NCBI GenBank assembly: GCA_033964015.1
Contig: CM066917.1
Coordinates: 30,455,951-30,519,950, forward strand
Source: Scolanthus callimorphus
Taxonomy: Eukaryota; Cnidaria; Anthozoa; Actiniaria; Edwardsiidae
Length of the DNA stretch: 64,000 nucleotides
Direction: 5' to 3'
Shown: positions 11,371 through 26,000 of the stretch, one piece after another
How the letters are laid out: the number at the start of each line of letters is the position of its first letter
Numbering within the stretch: the first letter of the stretch is position 1
Position numbers and translations under genes: made by a program
Notes under the pieces: model-generated
The model's input: the letters and a program-made list of their open reading frames with translations, nothing else
Databases searched by the model: none
Told to the model about the DNA's origin: nothing

Positions 11371-14300
11371 ATGGCGGCCCGCTCACCGCTTTCTCCAACG
11401 GAGGCCCCGATTCTTCTGTTTTGTGACACTTTCACTCACCAAGAAAATGAGGTAAACTATGAATTAGTAACTAAACTAGCTTATCTGACATTTATGTTAT
11501 TATAAACTTGCGTATAAGCCATCAAAAAGATGCACGGAATGGCAGCAGAAATTGCACGTGTGTGCAGAAACCGGTTTTGTGCCGAATACCATGTCTTTGT
11601 ATAGAACCTTTACATGCAATACAGGTCAATGAAAGGCATATTTTAGAATTCATTTACGTTATGAACTCGTAAATGAGCTATAGATATATTCTGTGAAGTC
11701 AAACGAGGTTTGTTTGACTAAGTTGTTGATTAACAAAGGCGATGAAAACTTGTCTTTAGGCATCAACGTATGGGTCATTTTCTGCCAAAAAAATATAATT
11801 CTTTTGTTGTGTCACAGACAAATCTGTAGTTCTGCAAGGGCTCAAAACTGTGATGGCAGGGAACAAAGGCAAACAATTTTTTTTCATTTTGAGACTTAAT
11901 AATATCAGCTCTTCGCAAATATTGACCATAGTTTTGTAAATATTTGGGGAGTTTGCCTACAATTATGCTCCTTTTTTGTGACTGAAACATTTTTATATCT
12001 GTTGATTTCAAGCCCTGTGTACAGTGTCCAGGGACACCTTGAGTGCTGTCACCCCCCTTTTGGGGTCAACCCCAGTATAAGAACCATTCCCAGAGGACAC
12101 CTTTGTGTTCAGTTCTGTTTTCATCATGATTTGTTCTACCAAGCAAAAGAAGCTTTGTGGTTCAACTCCTGAACAATAAACAGGTTCTTACACCAGGGTA
12201 GAGCTCCCTTTTGGGACAAAAGAACCATTGACTAAAATGGTCAGGATCGTCAAACATTTCCAGTACTAAATTGTGAACCCCATTCCCACTCCTTTCCCAC
12301 ATGCTAAATACCCTCTGGTATCTTAGCTTTTCAGGTTCTTGTCTTTTTTCACCTTTTACAGTCACCTCCCTCTTTCATGAAGCAATGAAATTGGCAGTAA
12401 AGAGAAAATATGAGATTGTCTAGTTATGTAATGCTCACTATTGGATTTTTACATGACAGCTGTGTCTTAACAATGCCTTGTGACTAATCTCTGTTTCTTC
12501 TTTTAGGAGATGCACTTGGATCTTATTAGCTTTCCTCGCCCTGTGGCTGTCACAGAAGCAAGGGTCATACCTGCTGGTCACAGAGTTCATGCTGCAATAA
12601 GTGAGCGAGAGAAAGTTGGGTAAGAATAAAACTCAGGGCCCAACATTGCAACCAACTGGTCGCCAATGGCAACTTCATTGATGACTAGAAATTGCTACAT
12701 ACATGCTGTAATTAGTTACAAAATTATTGGGAAATTATGCAAATTGAGCCATACTTCTGTTCAAATTATGTGCCTCCAAAGAAGCTGGCCATCACCATCA
12801 ACATAGATTGGTATTAACCGCCTTCCAGTTAGCTTAGTTGATATAGTGCCAGCCTAATGAGAGGGAGGTATTTGGCTCATACCTCTGCAAGACCTGAATG
12901 CTCAGGGTCTTTTTCTAGATAATCAAGGAAAGGTGCTCTAACATTTGCAAATGGTTAGACCTTGGCATATTCTTGGATGTAACCTCCTTGGACCCGTAGC
13001 CTTCCCATGTGTGATGGGCATAAGGGCTAACACCCTGCTGCATTCTGACCAGTTTGCCGAGACTTTGGGAGAGGAGGTTGTCGCTTTTGTGCATCCACTG
13101 GTGGTGGTTGCACTGCACAATACCATATCCTTAATGCCATTCCTGTTGCTATCACCAGTCATGGACACCTCCCATAACTCAACCCTACTGTGACATAACA
13201 ATATGATGCGGCAAGGATATGGTAGTATACTGACCTGAACCAAAGCAACTGACTAACCCACTATGTACACTGACTTAAGGGATCCTCATAATTGGAAATT
13301 TACTCTATGTAGGATTTCCTGGACTTGGGCAAATTGTGTAAAAGTATGCTTAGATGTCTCTTAACCAACTGTTTTGCAGGGAGACCCATCCCCAGTCGTT
13401 CAAGCTTGACATGTTCATCAGGAATTTGGATAACCCTGGAGCAGTGGTATTTGAGAGGCTTGGCTTGTATGTATGGCTATATTGTTTTATGGCTTAGAAT
13501 AAATTAACATCAAGTAACACCACAGAAATACCCCAAAGAACAGATGTTGAGCAAACAAACAATTGTTATATTCTAGTAGTGAAAATTTTGAGGTGTTTTA
13601 CAATGTTATGTTTAGTGTATTTTGTGTGAGTAGGTACTTAAATGTGTGTTTCAATTATATTGGGTGCATAAAGTGGCCATATTCTGCTTTTGTCAATACC
13701 ATTTCCTTGTCTATCTCTTGTACATGAAACAACATTAGTAGTTGAAATATGTTTTGATTCACAATGTTAGGTTGGATTACAAGGAACCAAACAACTTTCA
13801 AGTAATTGCTGCAATTAAGGTAACTGTTCTGGTTTCAAAGTTTATTGACTAATTTGCAAACCTGAAATTATTCCCTGAGATATTATCCACATAGAATCAT
13901 TGCAATCATTTATCATGTTACAGTAATTTTATTTTGTTTCAATTTTTAGGCAGCCACAGATGTAGTTGTTTTACGAGGCTGGTACAACCGCATCACTATT
14001 TCTTTATATGGCTATTTCACTGAGGTTGCTAGAGCCAGTCCTGCAGATGCACGGCAAGAGCCACGCCTTGATAGACAGTCTGTGATTATGGAACCAAGAC
14101 CAAATGAAAGACCCCCTGATTTGGGACCAGAAAGGGGTCTTGTTGAGAAGGTTCCTGAGAGGGCCGAAAGAACTGTAAGAGGATATCACAAAATCCATGA
14201 GAGGAGCCATCCCGAAGTGGTCCCAGAAAGACGTGAGAGAGGCCCTTATGAAAGGGGGCTAGATAAAGCTGAAAGAGGACCAAGGATGGGGGATGAATTT

Positions 14301-14678
14301 GAAGGTGCTAGCATGGATGATCGTGGACGCAGGATTGGAAAATCTTATGATGATGAAGCTCGACCTGTTGGTAGAAAACTTGATGATGACATACGGCCAA
14401 GAGGACGGTACCATGAAGGGGCTGGGCGTGGCAGGGGTATGGGTACAATTGATGATGAGCCAAGAGTCAGAGGGAGGGATATAGATGTGCGATCTCCAAG
14501 GGAACCTGAGGAAGGACGTATCCTTGGGCGGCAGAGGGATGGGAGCTCAAGGTCTAGGAGTAGGAGTAGAGACCCTAGTAGGTCCCCTGCCAAGAAAGCA
14601 TCCCCTACTGCTCCTGTTACTGTTGGCGAGAGTACTGCAGCTAAGCCTACAACACCTCCTGGATCACCCAGGGAAGAG
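11371..14678 (+). CDS. VIRMA: VIRMA exons 1-5: N-terminal domain and RS/RE-rich region
   Basis: Exons 11371-11451, 12507-12619, 13380-13466, 13771-13819 and 13950-14678. Canonical splicing keeps one frame throughout. The start ATG at 11371 opens MAARSPLSPTEAPILLFCDT, matching the conserved N-terminal 'LLFLDTF' of VIRMA. Exons 2-5 carry FPRPVAVTEARVIPAG, FKLDMFIRN and TDVVVLRGWYN, the fold shared by all VIRMA proteins. Exon 5 is a single long exon (243 codons). After the conserved part it encodes a highly charged Arg/Glu/Gly-rich tract, then SSRSRSRSRDPSRSPAKK. The tract is presumably disordered. In vertebrates this part is proline-rich instead, so the RS-like tract looks lineage-specific. Confidence 0.93.
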
Positions 14679-17600
14679 GTACAATATTATAAGAAAAACA
14701 CAAACGAATAATGCAGGCCCAACTTTTTTGAGAGGTGCCAATGGCACCTAAATAAACAATTCTAGTCACCAAATAGTGAAGTTGAGTCACCATAATATTT
14801 GCATCTTTTTAATCTTATTTCATTTCCTCACTATTAACAGCTTTGTGTGCTATGCACCTGTCAATTGTAACCACCACCCCCCCAACCTCGGGGAAGGGTG
14901 GGGGCAACGTGGGGCATTTGTACGTATCGGTCACATTTTGGTCCCGACTACATTGGGGATATTCTTGTCATGGACCCCCCACCCCTGAGTGTGGGGGATT
15001 AGTTGGGGTATAGAACTTAATTTCCAATCTCTCTCTCTCTTCTCCTTGGAACACATCCACCTCTATACTAGTGAGCGCTGACCACACATGCCAAACGATT
15101 GATGTGATTTTCCGAGGAATTTGAGGTCAGTGCATTTCATATCTTATTAGGTACTTTCATAATTATCCCTAATAACTTTCGAAAGTGTTGTCAGTGTTTA
15201 CTCTCAAATATACAATGCCGCGAGCATTGTCCCATCAAAAATGCCATATGTCCGGCCAATATTCCAGTAGAGATAATCAGGAAAAAGGATTGAAGGGACA
15301 TAAATTCTGATCAAGTAAGAACAATTATTCCAGCTCTGTTTTCTTGCGGCTTCTGAATTAATAAAGTAGGTGCGTATATAGCTCTTATCCTCAAAACTCT
15401 AAACGCTTTACAATTTTGGATAACTCATCCTAGAAAACCTGTTTTATATAATGAGTGTGTATTAGTATGGCGAGTTCTGTGACACAGAGGTAGGGCAACT
15501 TCCAGCAATAAATGGTTCCGCAGAGGAGTCAGGGACTGAGAAACACTTTTAGGAGGAATATTTCAGACGAGAGGACTCGACATATATTGGCATAGTAGCA
15601 TCGAATCACCTCAATCCTTGCCCCACAGGGTGGGGGATTTTCCAACACGTATCGCCTCAAGGGTGGGGACAAAAATCTAGTATTGCTCAGCTAAGAGTCC
15701 ATGTCCCCACCCTTCCCCGGGGTTGGGGGGTGGTGGTTACAATTGACTGGTGCACTATAAAAATTGAATATCATCTAGTTGCACTGACAGCTGAATTCTT
15801 TTGACCAGATCTGGGTCAAAATATGTCAGCAGTATGTAATGTTTGGCTTGAGCACGCAGATACCTCTCTGTGCCAAGGTGTCGGCTTCTGCAGGTTACAC
15901 CAAATATACAAAAGAAAAAGGCATTTTGATTGACAGGGCATTATGACAAACCGTATTTGGTTGGATGGTAGTTGACTTTGAATGGACAGTATCCCTTGAC
16001 TGGTGTTTAATTTCAAGCTCTGCTAATAAATGCTCTTCATATCATTGTTTGTTTGTTTGTTTAGCCTGAGTTTGTAATTCCCAACTCTTTTAGGAAAAGC
16101 TTTAATTTTTAGTTGTCATAATTTTTTGTTGGTTTGTTTAGCCTGAGTTTGTAATTTCCAATTCTACTAGGAAAAGCTTTTTTCATGGTCATAATTAATT
16201 GTTGGTTTGTTTAGCCTGAGGTTGCTGAAAAATCACCATCTGATGACCTCTTTGAGCCTCTCACCCCAGACCACTCCCCAACAGATCTGTTTATGTCTGA
16301 TGAGGCAGATGAGGATGAAGAGCAGGTAATCAGTTCTCTTCTAGAAATGACAAATAAAGAACTTCACTTCCACACGATAGGGGCTGGTACAAATAACCTC
16401 TGTTTCTCTTGTAGGATGCATATGAAGAAATTCTTAGTGATGAAGAGGTAGGCAAGGGCGGATCTAGGGGGTGATTAGGGTGGCTAGCCACCCCCCTTGT
16501 TCTCATATTTCTTGTAAAAACCTTAAGATTAGCCACCCCCTTGGTCTGAACTACTCTGTAGTATATCCTTTGTACTAGCCACCCCCTTCTTAAGGGTCTA
16601 CATCCCCCACTGGAGAGCATGTAACTAATTATAAGGTGTCCTTATAATTGATTCACTTAATTTGTTTTTTTTGTCTAACAGGATATGCCACTTGATGACA
16701 CTACACTGGATGAAACTGTGAGTCTAAAAAGTCTCCTATGAACTTCTTGTAGTATTTCTAATGAAATACTGTATGGTAAGAAACTGTAATTTATTATCTC
16801 ATCTCTTTGTATAAGGGAGTCCAGTTTGCTGACCTAGAACTCTATAGCGAGGATGCCTGGATGTCAGTATCGGTCAGCTTCAACCCATACCAGTGTGATC
16901 TGTCTCCACTTACAGTAAGGCCTGCCGTAAAGGGACTGACTAACGCTGCCCATGATGCTTCCTCTCCATTTTCGTTAACAAAAAGCATGATTTTGTGTGC
17001 ATTAAGTCAGAGTTTCAGATGCAATGAACCATGTAAACAAAGCAATGCACTCTGGGCAGAGTGAGTTGACCCCTTTAAGTGTTACAACAGCTGTTTTCTA
17101 GATAAAACAGACAAAAAGCAGAAATATGGGTGATATGGGTGATGACATTACTGGTCAGTGTGACTAATGATATTGTCATTGGCGATGTCACTAAGATGCT
17201 GATATTGAAATTGATGATGATGATAATAGAGACTTCCTAAAAGGCACTTGAAAGTCCATGAATTTTGGATATCTGAAAGATTGGGAACCATGTAATATTG
17301 ATGACAATAGCAGTGCTTGTGATGTCCATGGATGTGATGATGTTAATAGTGGTGGTGTTTATATATATAAACTGGCAAACTGCTACTGTAATAATGACTG
17401 CAAATAATGACTGTTAATAATAATTCTATTGATTTTGTTCTACAGTCGTTTGTAGCCCCAGATGAAACAGAACATGAACGAACACTACAAGACTTCAGCA
17501 ACGACCCAGGTACATTGGCACAGACCAAAAAAAAAACATCTACACCCCCTGTTTAATAGGGCGTTTTGAATTCTCTGGTGGGCAGCCTGGAATTCAATGG

Positions 17601-20036
17601 TGGGTTCCCTGGCTTAGTACAGGAGTAAAATTCCAGTGTTGATATTCCCAAAATTTGGAATTCCAGAGTGAGTAAGCAAAAATTCAAGGGTGATCATGAA
17701 GAAACAGGATGGGTAGGGAACACCAGACGTCTTTCGGATGAGACAATAAACCAAGGTCCCGTCTCTCAGCCCACTACAACCAGTATGCGAGGGATGTTAA
17801 ACAACCACAGTGCTCATTACAAAATGATATAGCTAACAACCACTCATGATTGTAAACTGCATTGTATAAATCGCAGTCCGCATCTTAGGGATCAGACATG
17901 TCCACATCTGTAAACCGCATTTGAACATATCCATATGATAATTTGCGGCATACAAGTGCATACATTACATTTATTATTTTTTACGTTTCCTGGGTGGTTA
18001 GCAGTGTTGTCAAAATGTTTTGAAGTAGATTGTCGTCTTGAAAATGTGGCTGGCTGTTGCTGGCTTGTGTTGATGGTACTGGGTGAGCTGAAGCAGAATT
18101 CCTGCAACTGCCCATTCTGGAGGAGTCCTGATTCCCTTTTTCTTTTCCTATAACTCAGACTCAATTATGTCAAACAATATATTTTGTTTATTTACAGCAG
18201 GCTTGACAAAGTAAAGGAAATGGTAAGGATCTATGTAAATGTTAAAAACCATTGTACTTTTGGCTTCAGTTTTCAATTACAAAAATGATGAAAATGCACA
18301 ATACTCAGCTCTGTTATATGTAATGATTTTGATTCTAGGGTGAAAAACTAATGGATCTTGTTGGCATGTGTAAATCTCTGGACAGGAATACAAAGTAAGC
18401 AATTACTTGATTTATTCTTTGCCAGATTTGCTCAATAGGCACATGTATTCAGAGCTGATGTATGTACGTAAGTCTCTTTTGCGGTAGTGACCATCTCGAA
18501 GCCATGTGCTACTATGGTCTATTCTCTTATACATTATAAATCTTTATATTAGTTATTTTTTTATCCTATACACTTTGTCTGTAATGTTAAAATATGTGCT
18601 AATAAACTGAACTGGTCTGAACTGAACTGGAAATTTCTGCTAGTCTTTGGACATTGTCCAATCAAAATTGCCAAATGTGCAGCCAATTTTCCAGTAGAGA
18701 CAACCAAGAAAACGTTTCAATGGACATAGGTCCGATCAAGTAAGAACAGTTATTTCCAGCTCTGTGTATTGATGCTTTTAAGTTGCAAACCTGTCCTGTA
18801 GTTGGGAAAATTTGTTTTTGTGCCCATTCTGTTCCTCTAGTGCATTCTGTTGCTTGCTACAATTTTCAAGCTGGATAACTGATAGAAGTGCTTTTTGTTA
18901 CATTTTTCTAGATGGTTGAGTCATTTGAAGAAATTCCATCTCTTATTGTTCCTGGTTTGGTAAGTTTATATTCACCCAGTATGGTTTGACATAATTTGTT
19001 TTAAATTGATCGTTGACTAAGCCCCAAACATTGCCAATGAAAGTTTGATTTGCAGGTCTATTACTGTTGAACGTTTCTGGTTGTTGCTGATTAAGTGTTG
19101 CATGTGATATTTTGATCATTCTTTACACAGGCATATGTAATGAAGACCAAAGAAGACAGCGATGGTGAGTGAGGGGGGAGCCCCATGTTACTAAGCACTC
19201 ATTCTCATGCAACATTGCTTCAAAACTTGCTTGCTTACTTAGCTGAGTATGTGCAATGTATAATTGGTTGCTTGCCTTACATTGTTTTTTTGTGATCGTT
19301 GATTATTTATGGTATTTCTCTAGTCGTGATTACCAAGTTAGTTGAGTGGAGCATGTTTGCCCTTGATATGGAGGAAGCCATTGAAGCAAACCTATTGCTG
19401 TAAGTACTACACACCTCCTTAGAGCACTCTCAGTCGCCATCTATCAACTAGTAACATGTTAAGTCCAGAGAAGTCATCCATTTCCATCGACTGATTTAGG
19501 GAGTAAAGTGCAAGGTTTTCTATTGAAGTCAGTAAATCAGGTAAACTTTGTTTGTAGGATAATTATTTCAAGATTTCTTCACATTCTAATTGGCCTTCTA
19601 TTGTCAACAGTAACAAAGGAGTGGCTTACGTATTAGGCTCTTTAAAGGCCCATCACCAACTGGGAGCCTTTGCCCCCGTTTTCTTTGTATTCAAATTGAT
19701 TCATTGTTTTTCGGGTGCTCTGATTGGCTAAGAGTCCGCAAAGGCTGTCGGTGGTGATGGGCCTTTAAAGAAAGGAGTGGAATGAAATGGCAACTCACTT
19801 TCACCTTACAATGTCTACAGGAAGTCATACATCATTCATACACTCACATGCTATTCACTGTGCACTGTTCTATATATGTTTTTATAACTTATCACAGATT
19901 AATATGAGGATGTTGAAGGGTGGCCTGAGATTGGTCATCTCATTATGCAGCTGTGGTCCCCAGATTGCTGCTTTGCTGATTGTAAGTATCTCTGGGACTG
20001 TATATATGAGGTGTTAAATGTCACAGTTACTCCATG

Positions 20037-20071
<35 letters not shown>

Positions 20072-23000
20072 CTATGATAACAAATGTAATACTGGGTTTG
20101 ACTGCTGTTTTTTCATTGGTTAAAATATTCTTCCCAAATACCTTTCGCTAGCTGGTTTGCCATGCCGGTCTTCTGGTGTTACTTTAAATGTCTACCCAAA
20201 GCTTTTGCCAGTTTGTCATGACGGTCTTCTAGTGATACTTAAGTACTTCCCAAATACCTTTCTCAGAATGCTGGAGTCCAAGAAAAGTTGCATATCCTGA
20301 TTACAACAGAACATGTGTCTTCATCACTCAAACTTATGGCTTTCCAAGGTATGAATGCAACAGCTAGATAATGTTATAATATGGGCCATGTGATGTAGGC
20401 AAAATGTGAAAATGATTGAAAAATATTTGTTAGAAAGTGAAACGGTAGAATTAATTGTGTGATGCAACCCATATAATTTTGATGAAACAAGAACAGCATT
20501 ATGTTTATTACATGCATCAGTATCTAATGAAGTTCCATGTTTCGTTGAGTAAAAGATGATGTTTGCACTCATTACCTCACCAAAGTTGCTTTGTGAATTT
20601 CAGCTTTTGACAGCTGTACTGATAGCCATGTTGGACTTGAACACTTTCTTGGATGGGACACATCCCCCAAGGTACTGTAGCATGCCCGCTTTACATGACA
20701 AATCAATGCATTTGATTACCTGTGAAGGAAATCATTACTGGTACTACTGTTGAAAATCTAGTCTCTTAAAATAATCACTTGCCATCATGTTGACAAGATC
20801 TGTCCTACCATCTATCTGTCAGTGCGTTCTGTTTCTCCTGTTCATTTGTTTGATAAGCCACCCATTCAGATATCCATTCATTTGTTGGCTGGTTCGTCTT
20901 TCCTTCTTCCTTATGCGCAGGCTTAGCAGAGCACCCTATTTAAAGAAAATACAAAATGGTATATTGGTCCAGTTCAACTTTGATGGATCGTTATGATTGT
21001 CTATATTTTTTCTCAGTAACAAGGCAACCAATCATGGACAACCTTGTTTTAGTGACAAGTGAAGCAGGGCAAAATTGTCATGTGGTGTGACATCATTGAT
21101 GATGTCATCAAATGGTTGGTTGAAATGTAGAAAATCATATGTTGGAAGGGAGGCCTGGGACAACCAACCATTTGCATATTCGTCTTGGTGGTGAGGTCCT
21201 TTGAACTACATGACCGTGGTACCGTGGTATGACGTCACCGTTGACCTCATTAAAGCTTGAAAAATATGGCAACCAAACTAGGACAAAATTATGTGTTACA
21301 TCATAAGAAGATGAATAATTATGATGCTTACTGGGAGCTCTGCTTTCAGAAAATGCCTTAATCTATATACCACTATTATAAGTTCTTTTTTTATTCATTT
21401 GTTGTTGTTTTGTAGGATTCAGATGCTGCTGCTCTGGATGAGGGTGTCCAGGACTCTGAAAATGGTTATCAGAAACTTATCGATTTTCTCCTTACTGACC
21501 AGGTATGGACTAGATTTGTATTATTAACACAGCTTGAAGTGAAAATTGAGTGCATTAGCATGCTATTCGTACCGTTTGGTATAAAGCACTAACTACTGGG
21601 AGTGACTGCCATCCTTCCCTAACTACTGGGAGTGACTGCCTTCCCTCCCTAACTCCTGGGAGTGACTGCTATCCCTCACTTAATAAACATGCTCTCTAAC
21701 TAATGAACCAACCACTAAGCAGCTTCAAGAAACAAGCAAGTAAGTGGGCAAATGTTATGAATTATTATTAAATTCGACTTACAATTAATCAAACAGACCG
21801 TGCGAGTGATGGAAGCAGCATCAGTTCTCACCAGAAAATCCACCTTTATGAACTACTGGCTGCTCTACAGAGCAGTGTGGAAAGGTGAGTTACCATTTGC
21901 CGAGCCGAAGTGAGCCGCCATTTTGTCAGCCTAGCAACATACCGAGTCAGAGAGAACATCCATTTCCATCGGCTGATTTAGGGAATGTAGTACGATATTT
22001 GCATTGAAGTCGGTGAACAAAGTATAGAACTTTGTTCATAGATGGTTTTTGAGATTTCTACACGTAATTCGTCTTCTTATATCGAATGCAATACAAAAGA
22101 GTGGCTGACTAGGCTCTTTATAGCAAACAACGCATGGGTACCTCTATTTGCGTTTGGGTGTGGTTCACGAACACTTTTCGCGGTTGTTCAAGTTTGAAAA
22201 CGTCACGTTTCATTCAACGAGTAAACGATATGCTTCTATTTGTTTTTCGACACTCATCTGAAATGATAGGATTTCGTCACAAAATTATGCCAGCCTGCTA
22301 GGCAGCTTTTCACCACAAGGAAGTCCTGACCTTTTAAGATTGTTCTTTGGCGACCAATCCAGTCTTGGCCACCAAGTAGCGCACCACTTGCATTGAGGGC
22401 AGTATCTGTTCTGGCCATAATTCGGAAACCCTGTGCCAAGGCGCAGGAAAAGTTGTAAAACGTCGGAGTAGACACGTGTAAAATTATCTCACTGTAAAAC
22501 TCGGAAAACTCGCTGTTTGTATAAGCGAGAAAGGACACAGTAAAGTATTGTTGAGTTCAATGGATTTATTATGTTCCTAAATTCTCGAAGGTTGTTAGCT
22601 GGAACAGTATCAGTCATTAATTTCAGGCCTAAGTCTGGCCAACTGATTGTTTGTTGTTTTGCAATCGAAATCTCCAATTTAGAATCATTTCCAAAGTCAA
22701 GCTACCTCCAGAAGACGACACAGATGAATCCGCTCCTGGCACTGCTGGCGAGGGGAAGGAAAAAGAACCAACTGTCACTCAAGATGCTGCTATGGAAACG
22801 GATGGAGCTCCCAAATCTACAGCAGATGCTGTTTCTAGTGATGATATAGAAGTAATTTTGTGGCCTTGGAAGAGATTAGTGCTGTTCTTAAAAGGCCCCA
22901 TGAGCTTATTGTAAGTATAGATTGAGGAACATGAATGTCAAATGGATAGGCTGCCCAACTATTATATATATACGTGCTTAAATAACCATATAAGGTACTT

Positions 23001-26000
23001 TTGGCCTGATGACTCTCATCCATATTTTTCCCGTATAGGGCACGGTAACACAAAGTGTGTTCTGATAGGTTCCTTAACCAAGCCACATGGTGATATTTTC
23101 CTATCTCTGATCCCTGTAATTTACCGGCTTTAGTTCGGCCGTGTAGGGAAAAACTGTGTCCGAGAACTGACCTAAAGCCGGTACATATATGTATATTTAG
23201 CCAGAATAGTAGGTAATGAATAAATATTTCTATCATGATCTACAGGTACAACCCTCTGTCAAGGCTTTTCCAACCGCCGCTAAGATCACAGGTTTGAGTC
23301 CTCTGTTAAGGATCCGTATCCAATACTCTTCCGATTGTTTGCCGTCAGGTGAGATTTCCAGCATCTGCTTTATTCCTGTAAATGTAGTTTCCATCAGCTC
23401 CGAACCTTACATTTTTTGGCTGTGTGCTGGGGCATTTCCGGCATCTTACGATGTTCTCTGGAGAACATGCCAACCCCCCACCCCACTCCCTTTCCCTGCC
23501 AAAATAAGGGCTGCAACATTATTATCATCTCACCTCAGGACGGCCACGAGATCGTCAGCTTATCTTTTTCCACGTTCATAGGCAGCTGCTCGAGAGTATC
23601 GTGGTCCTCATGTCCTCTCCGATCGCGTGTCATCCTCTCGTCTACTGCAGCATCAGGGATTTTATGTTCCTGCTTCTCCAGTCACAGAAAGGTGAAATAG
23701 CATTCAGTTGTTTTCTGCCAACTGAAATCATCGATAAGTTTTTAGTGATGTTTCAACAACTGGTTAGGGCGCTCTTTATTTCCTTTTCGAGATATTTGTT
23801 GTTAGGGTTCAACGTTTCCTCGTTTCTGATGAACTCATTCAAACTGAAGTACTTCAAACATTGCGATTGTCTTTACCTATTTCAGGTTTGTTGTTTTTGT
23901 CGTCACATCCTGAGACTCTGAGTGGCCTGATCCGGGTTCTTACGCAAACTACGGTATGTTGTTGATGTTGTTGGAGTTGTTGTTGTTGTTGCTGTTATTG
24001 TTGTTGTTGGTGGTGCTGTAGTTGTTGTTGATGTTGATGTTGTTGTTGTTGTGTTGATGATGTTGTTGTTAATGTTGTTGTTGATGCTGTTGTTGATGCC
24101 ATTGTTGATGTCGTTGTTGTTTTGTGAGTTGTCATTGTTGGTGGTGGTAGTTGTGGTGTTGCTGGTGGTGTTGCTGTTGTTGGTGATGTTACTGTTGGTG
24201 GTGTGGTGATGGTGTTTCATCATCTTCAACCATCGGTTTATCTCGTGTGCAGTCTCGAGGTGGGTTCGTTCGTGCAGGGTTGCAATTCTTTCTAAATATT
24301 TCACCTATCTCCAGGAAACTGACATCATCACAGCGAAGCCCCACCACTTCACGTAAGTCCAATAGTTTGACACGTCAACTTTTCTGTATTTCTGTGATGC
24401 CATGAACATTATTTCTGATTGCGTTACAGGAATTCTTGCGTGACAGCAGTACCGCTGACCTGTGTACCCCACCACACCTCGGGCTCCTTTTGATTTATCA
24501 TCTCCAAGTTCTACAGCTGTGGACCAGCTGAAAGCCTCGAAGCCACCAGGTAAAGGCACAGAGGCTTATTACTTTTAGGCGAGAAAAAGATTATTACAAT
24601 TTCACCACTCTATTACGTCTTCTGTGGTATTAGAGGACATACCACGGAAATTCAGAGGACATTCAAGAAACGCGCGTGTTGCGGTATAATAATTCTATCT
24701 ATATCCCATCACTTTTCCTCCTTCTAGGCCAGACACTAAGTGACATTGACGGAGCGGATACACTCTCGACTCTCCACACATTGTATTCCATGACTTTCAG
24801 TGCCATTGGTAAGCAATTTATCTCATCTTGCAATTTTGACAAGAAGATTGAGGTAACGCCCTTAGTCCCCCTTGTTTTTGGCATTCGAAGACGAATTACG
24901 TTTAGAAATCTCGAAATAACCATCTAAAAACAAAGTTTTATACTTAATTTTCCCCTTTCGTTAATACATATCGCACTACATTCCTAAATCAGCCGATGGA
25001 AATGGATGCTTTCTCTGACTCGTATGTTGCTAGGCTGACAAAATGGCGGCTGACAGAGGCCCTTAATTCTTTTCCTTGGTGGTTATGTACATGTAACTGG
25101 CCGAAGACGCGCGCTTTTCACATACTGGAGAGATTGTTCACGTTTAACTGTTGTTTTGGTTTGCAGGAAAAGCTGCGGTCGTCACGGTCTTGAGCCTGGC
25201 GAAAAATTTGGAGTCATTGCTTCCATTTGTGGAGCCTACAGGTACTAGTAGTTTCTTGCTGCGTGTAGCAAAACAGCGAGGGAAATGAAATTCACGCTAA
25301 GTTAAGCGGTATAATTTCATGAATTTTTTCTATTAGGTGACGCAACAGACGACGCCAAGTTGAAGAAATGCGTCTCTAGTCGTTACGCATCTGTGCTGAT
25401 ATTTCTTACAATAAAGGTTTGTATGAGAATTAATGTGCATTAGTGGTGAACTGAGTTGAATTTATTTGAGTGCCCAAACAGATGTAATGGCTTTGTTTGG
25501 TTGGGAACACGGTTGTCTCAGCGTTACGGCGCTGGCCTCTCGACGCTGTGATCCCGTATTCGGCACTTAACTCCTGGCAGGAAGAGAGGACATTTGTTTT
25601 ATTATTTGAAAACGCAGCGTTTTCTTTTCTAATACACGATTCTAGTCTAGTAAGTAATATTTTGTTTTCTGATTTCAGTTTCAGAAATGTGGAAATGCTG
25701 TCATGGCTGGGATCTCGACTTCTCCCCATAACTGAAAAACGTGAGTATTAGATATGTAATGACTGATTTACACGTTCATTTGTCGAGGCGATTCTTCTTT
25801 GAGCTGCGAATTATTTGATTTGTCCGAAAAAAACCGGGTCCGACACGAGAAATCGAGTCGTGTCGACACCGTATGAAGCTTACAAAAATCATCCTGACAA
25901 ATCGCAGCGTGCAACCTCGTCCCCGTGGTTTTGTGGGTAATTTTCAAGATGGCGGTTGGTCGAGCACAAGACCCGGGTGAGGCTGAGTCACATGACCGTT

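Noticed and set aside
23903..24304. Asn/Thr-rich ORF on the minus strand
   Set aside because: Reverse reading of the GTT microsatellite in VIRMA intron 24, overlapping VIRMA exon 24.
25500..25580. A functional tRNA gene
   Set aside because: Box-like sequences are present but I cannot fold a cloverleaf; a SINE fragment is more likely.
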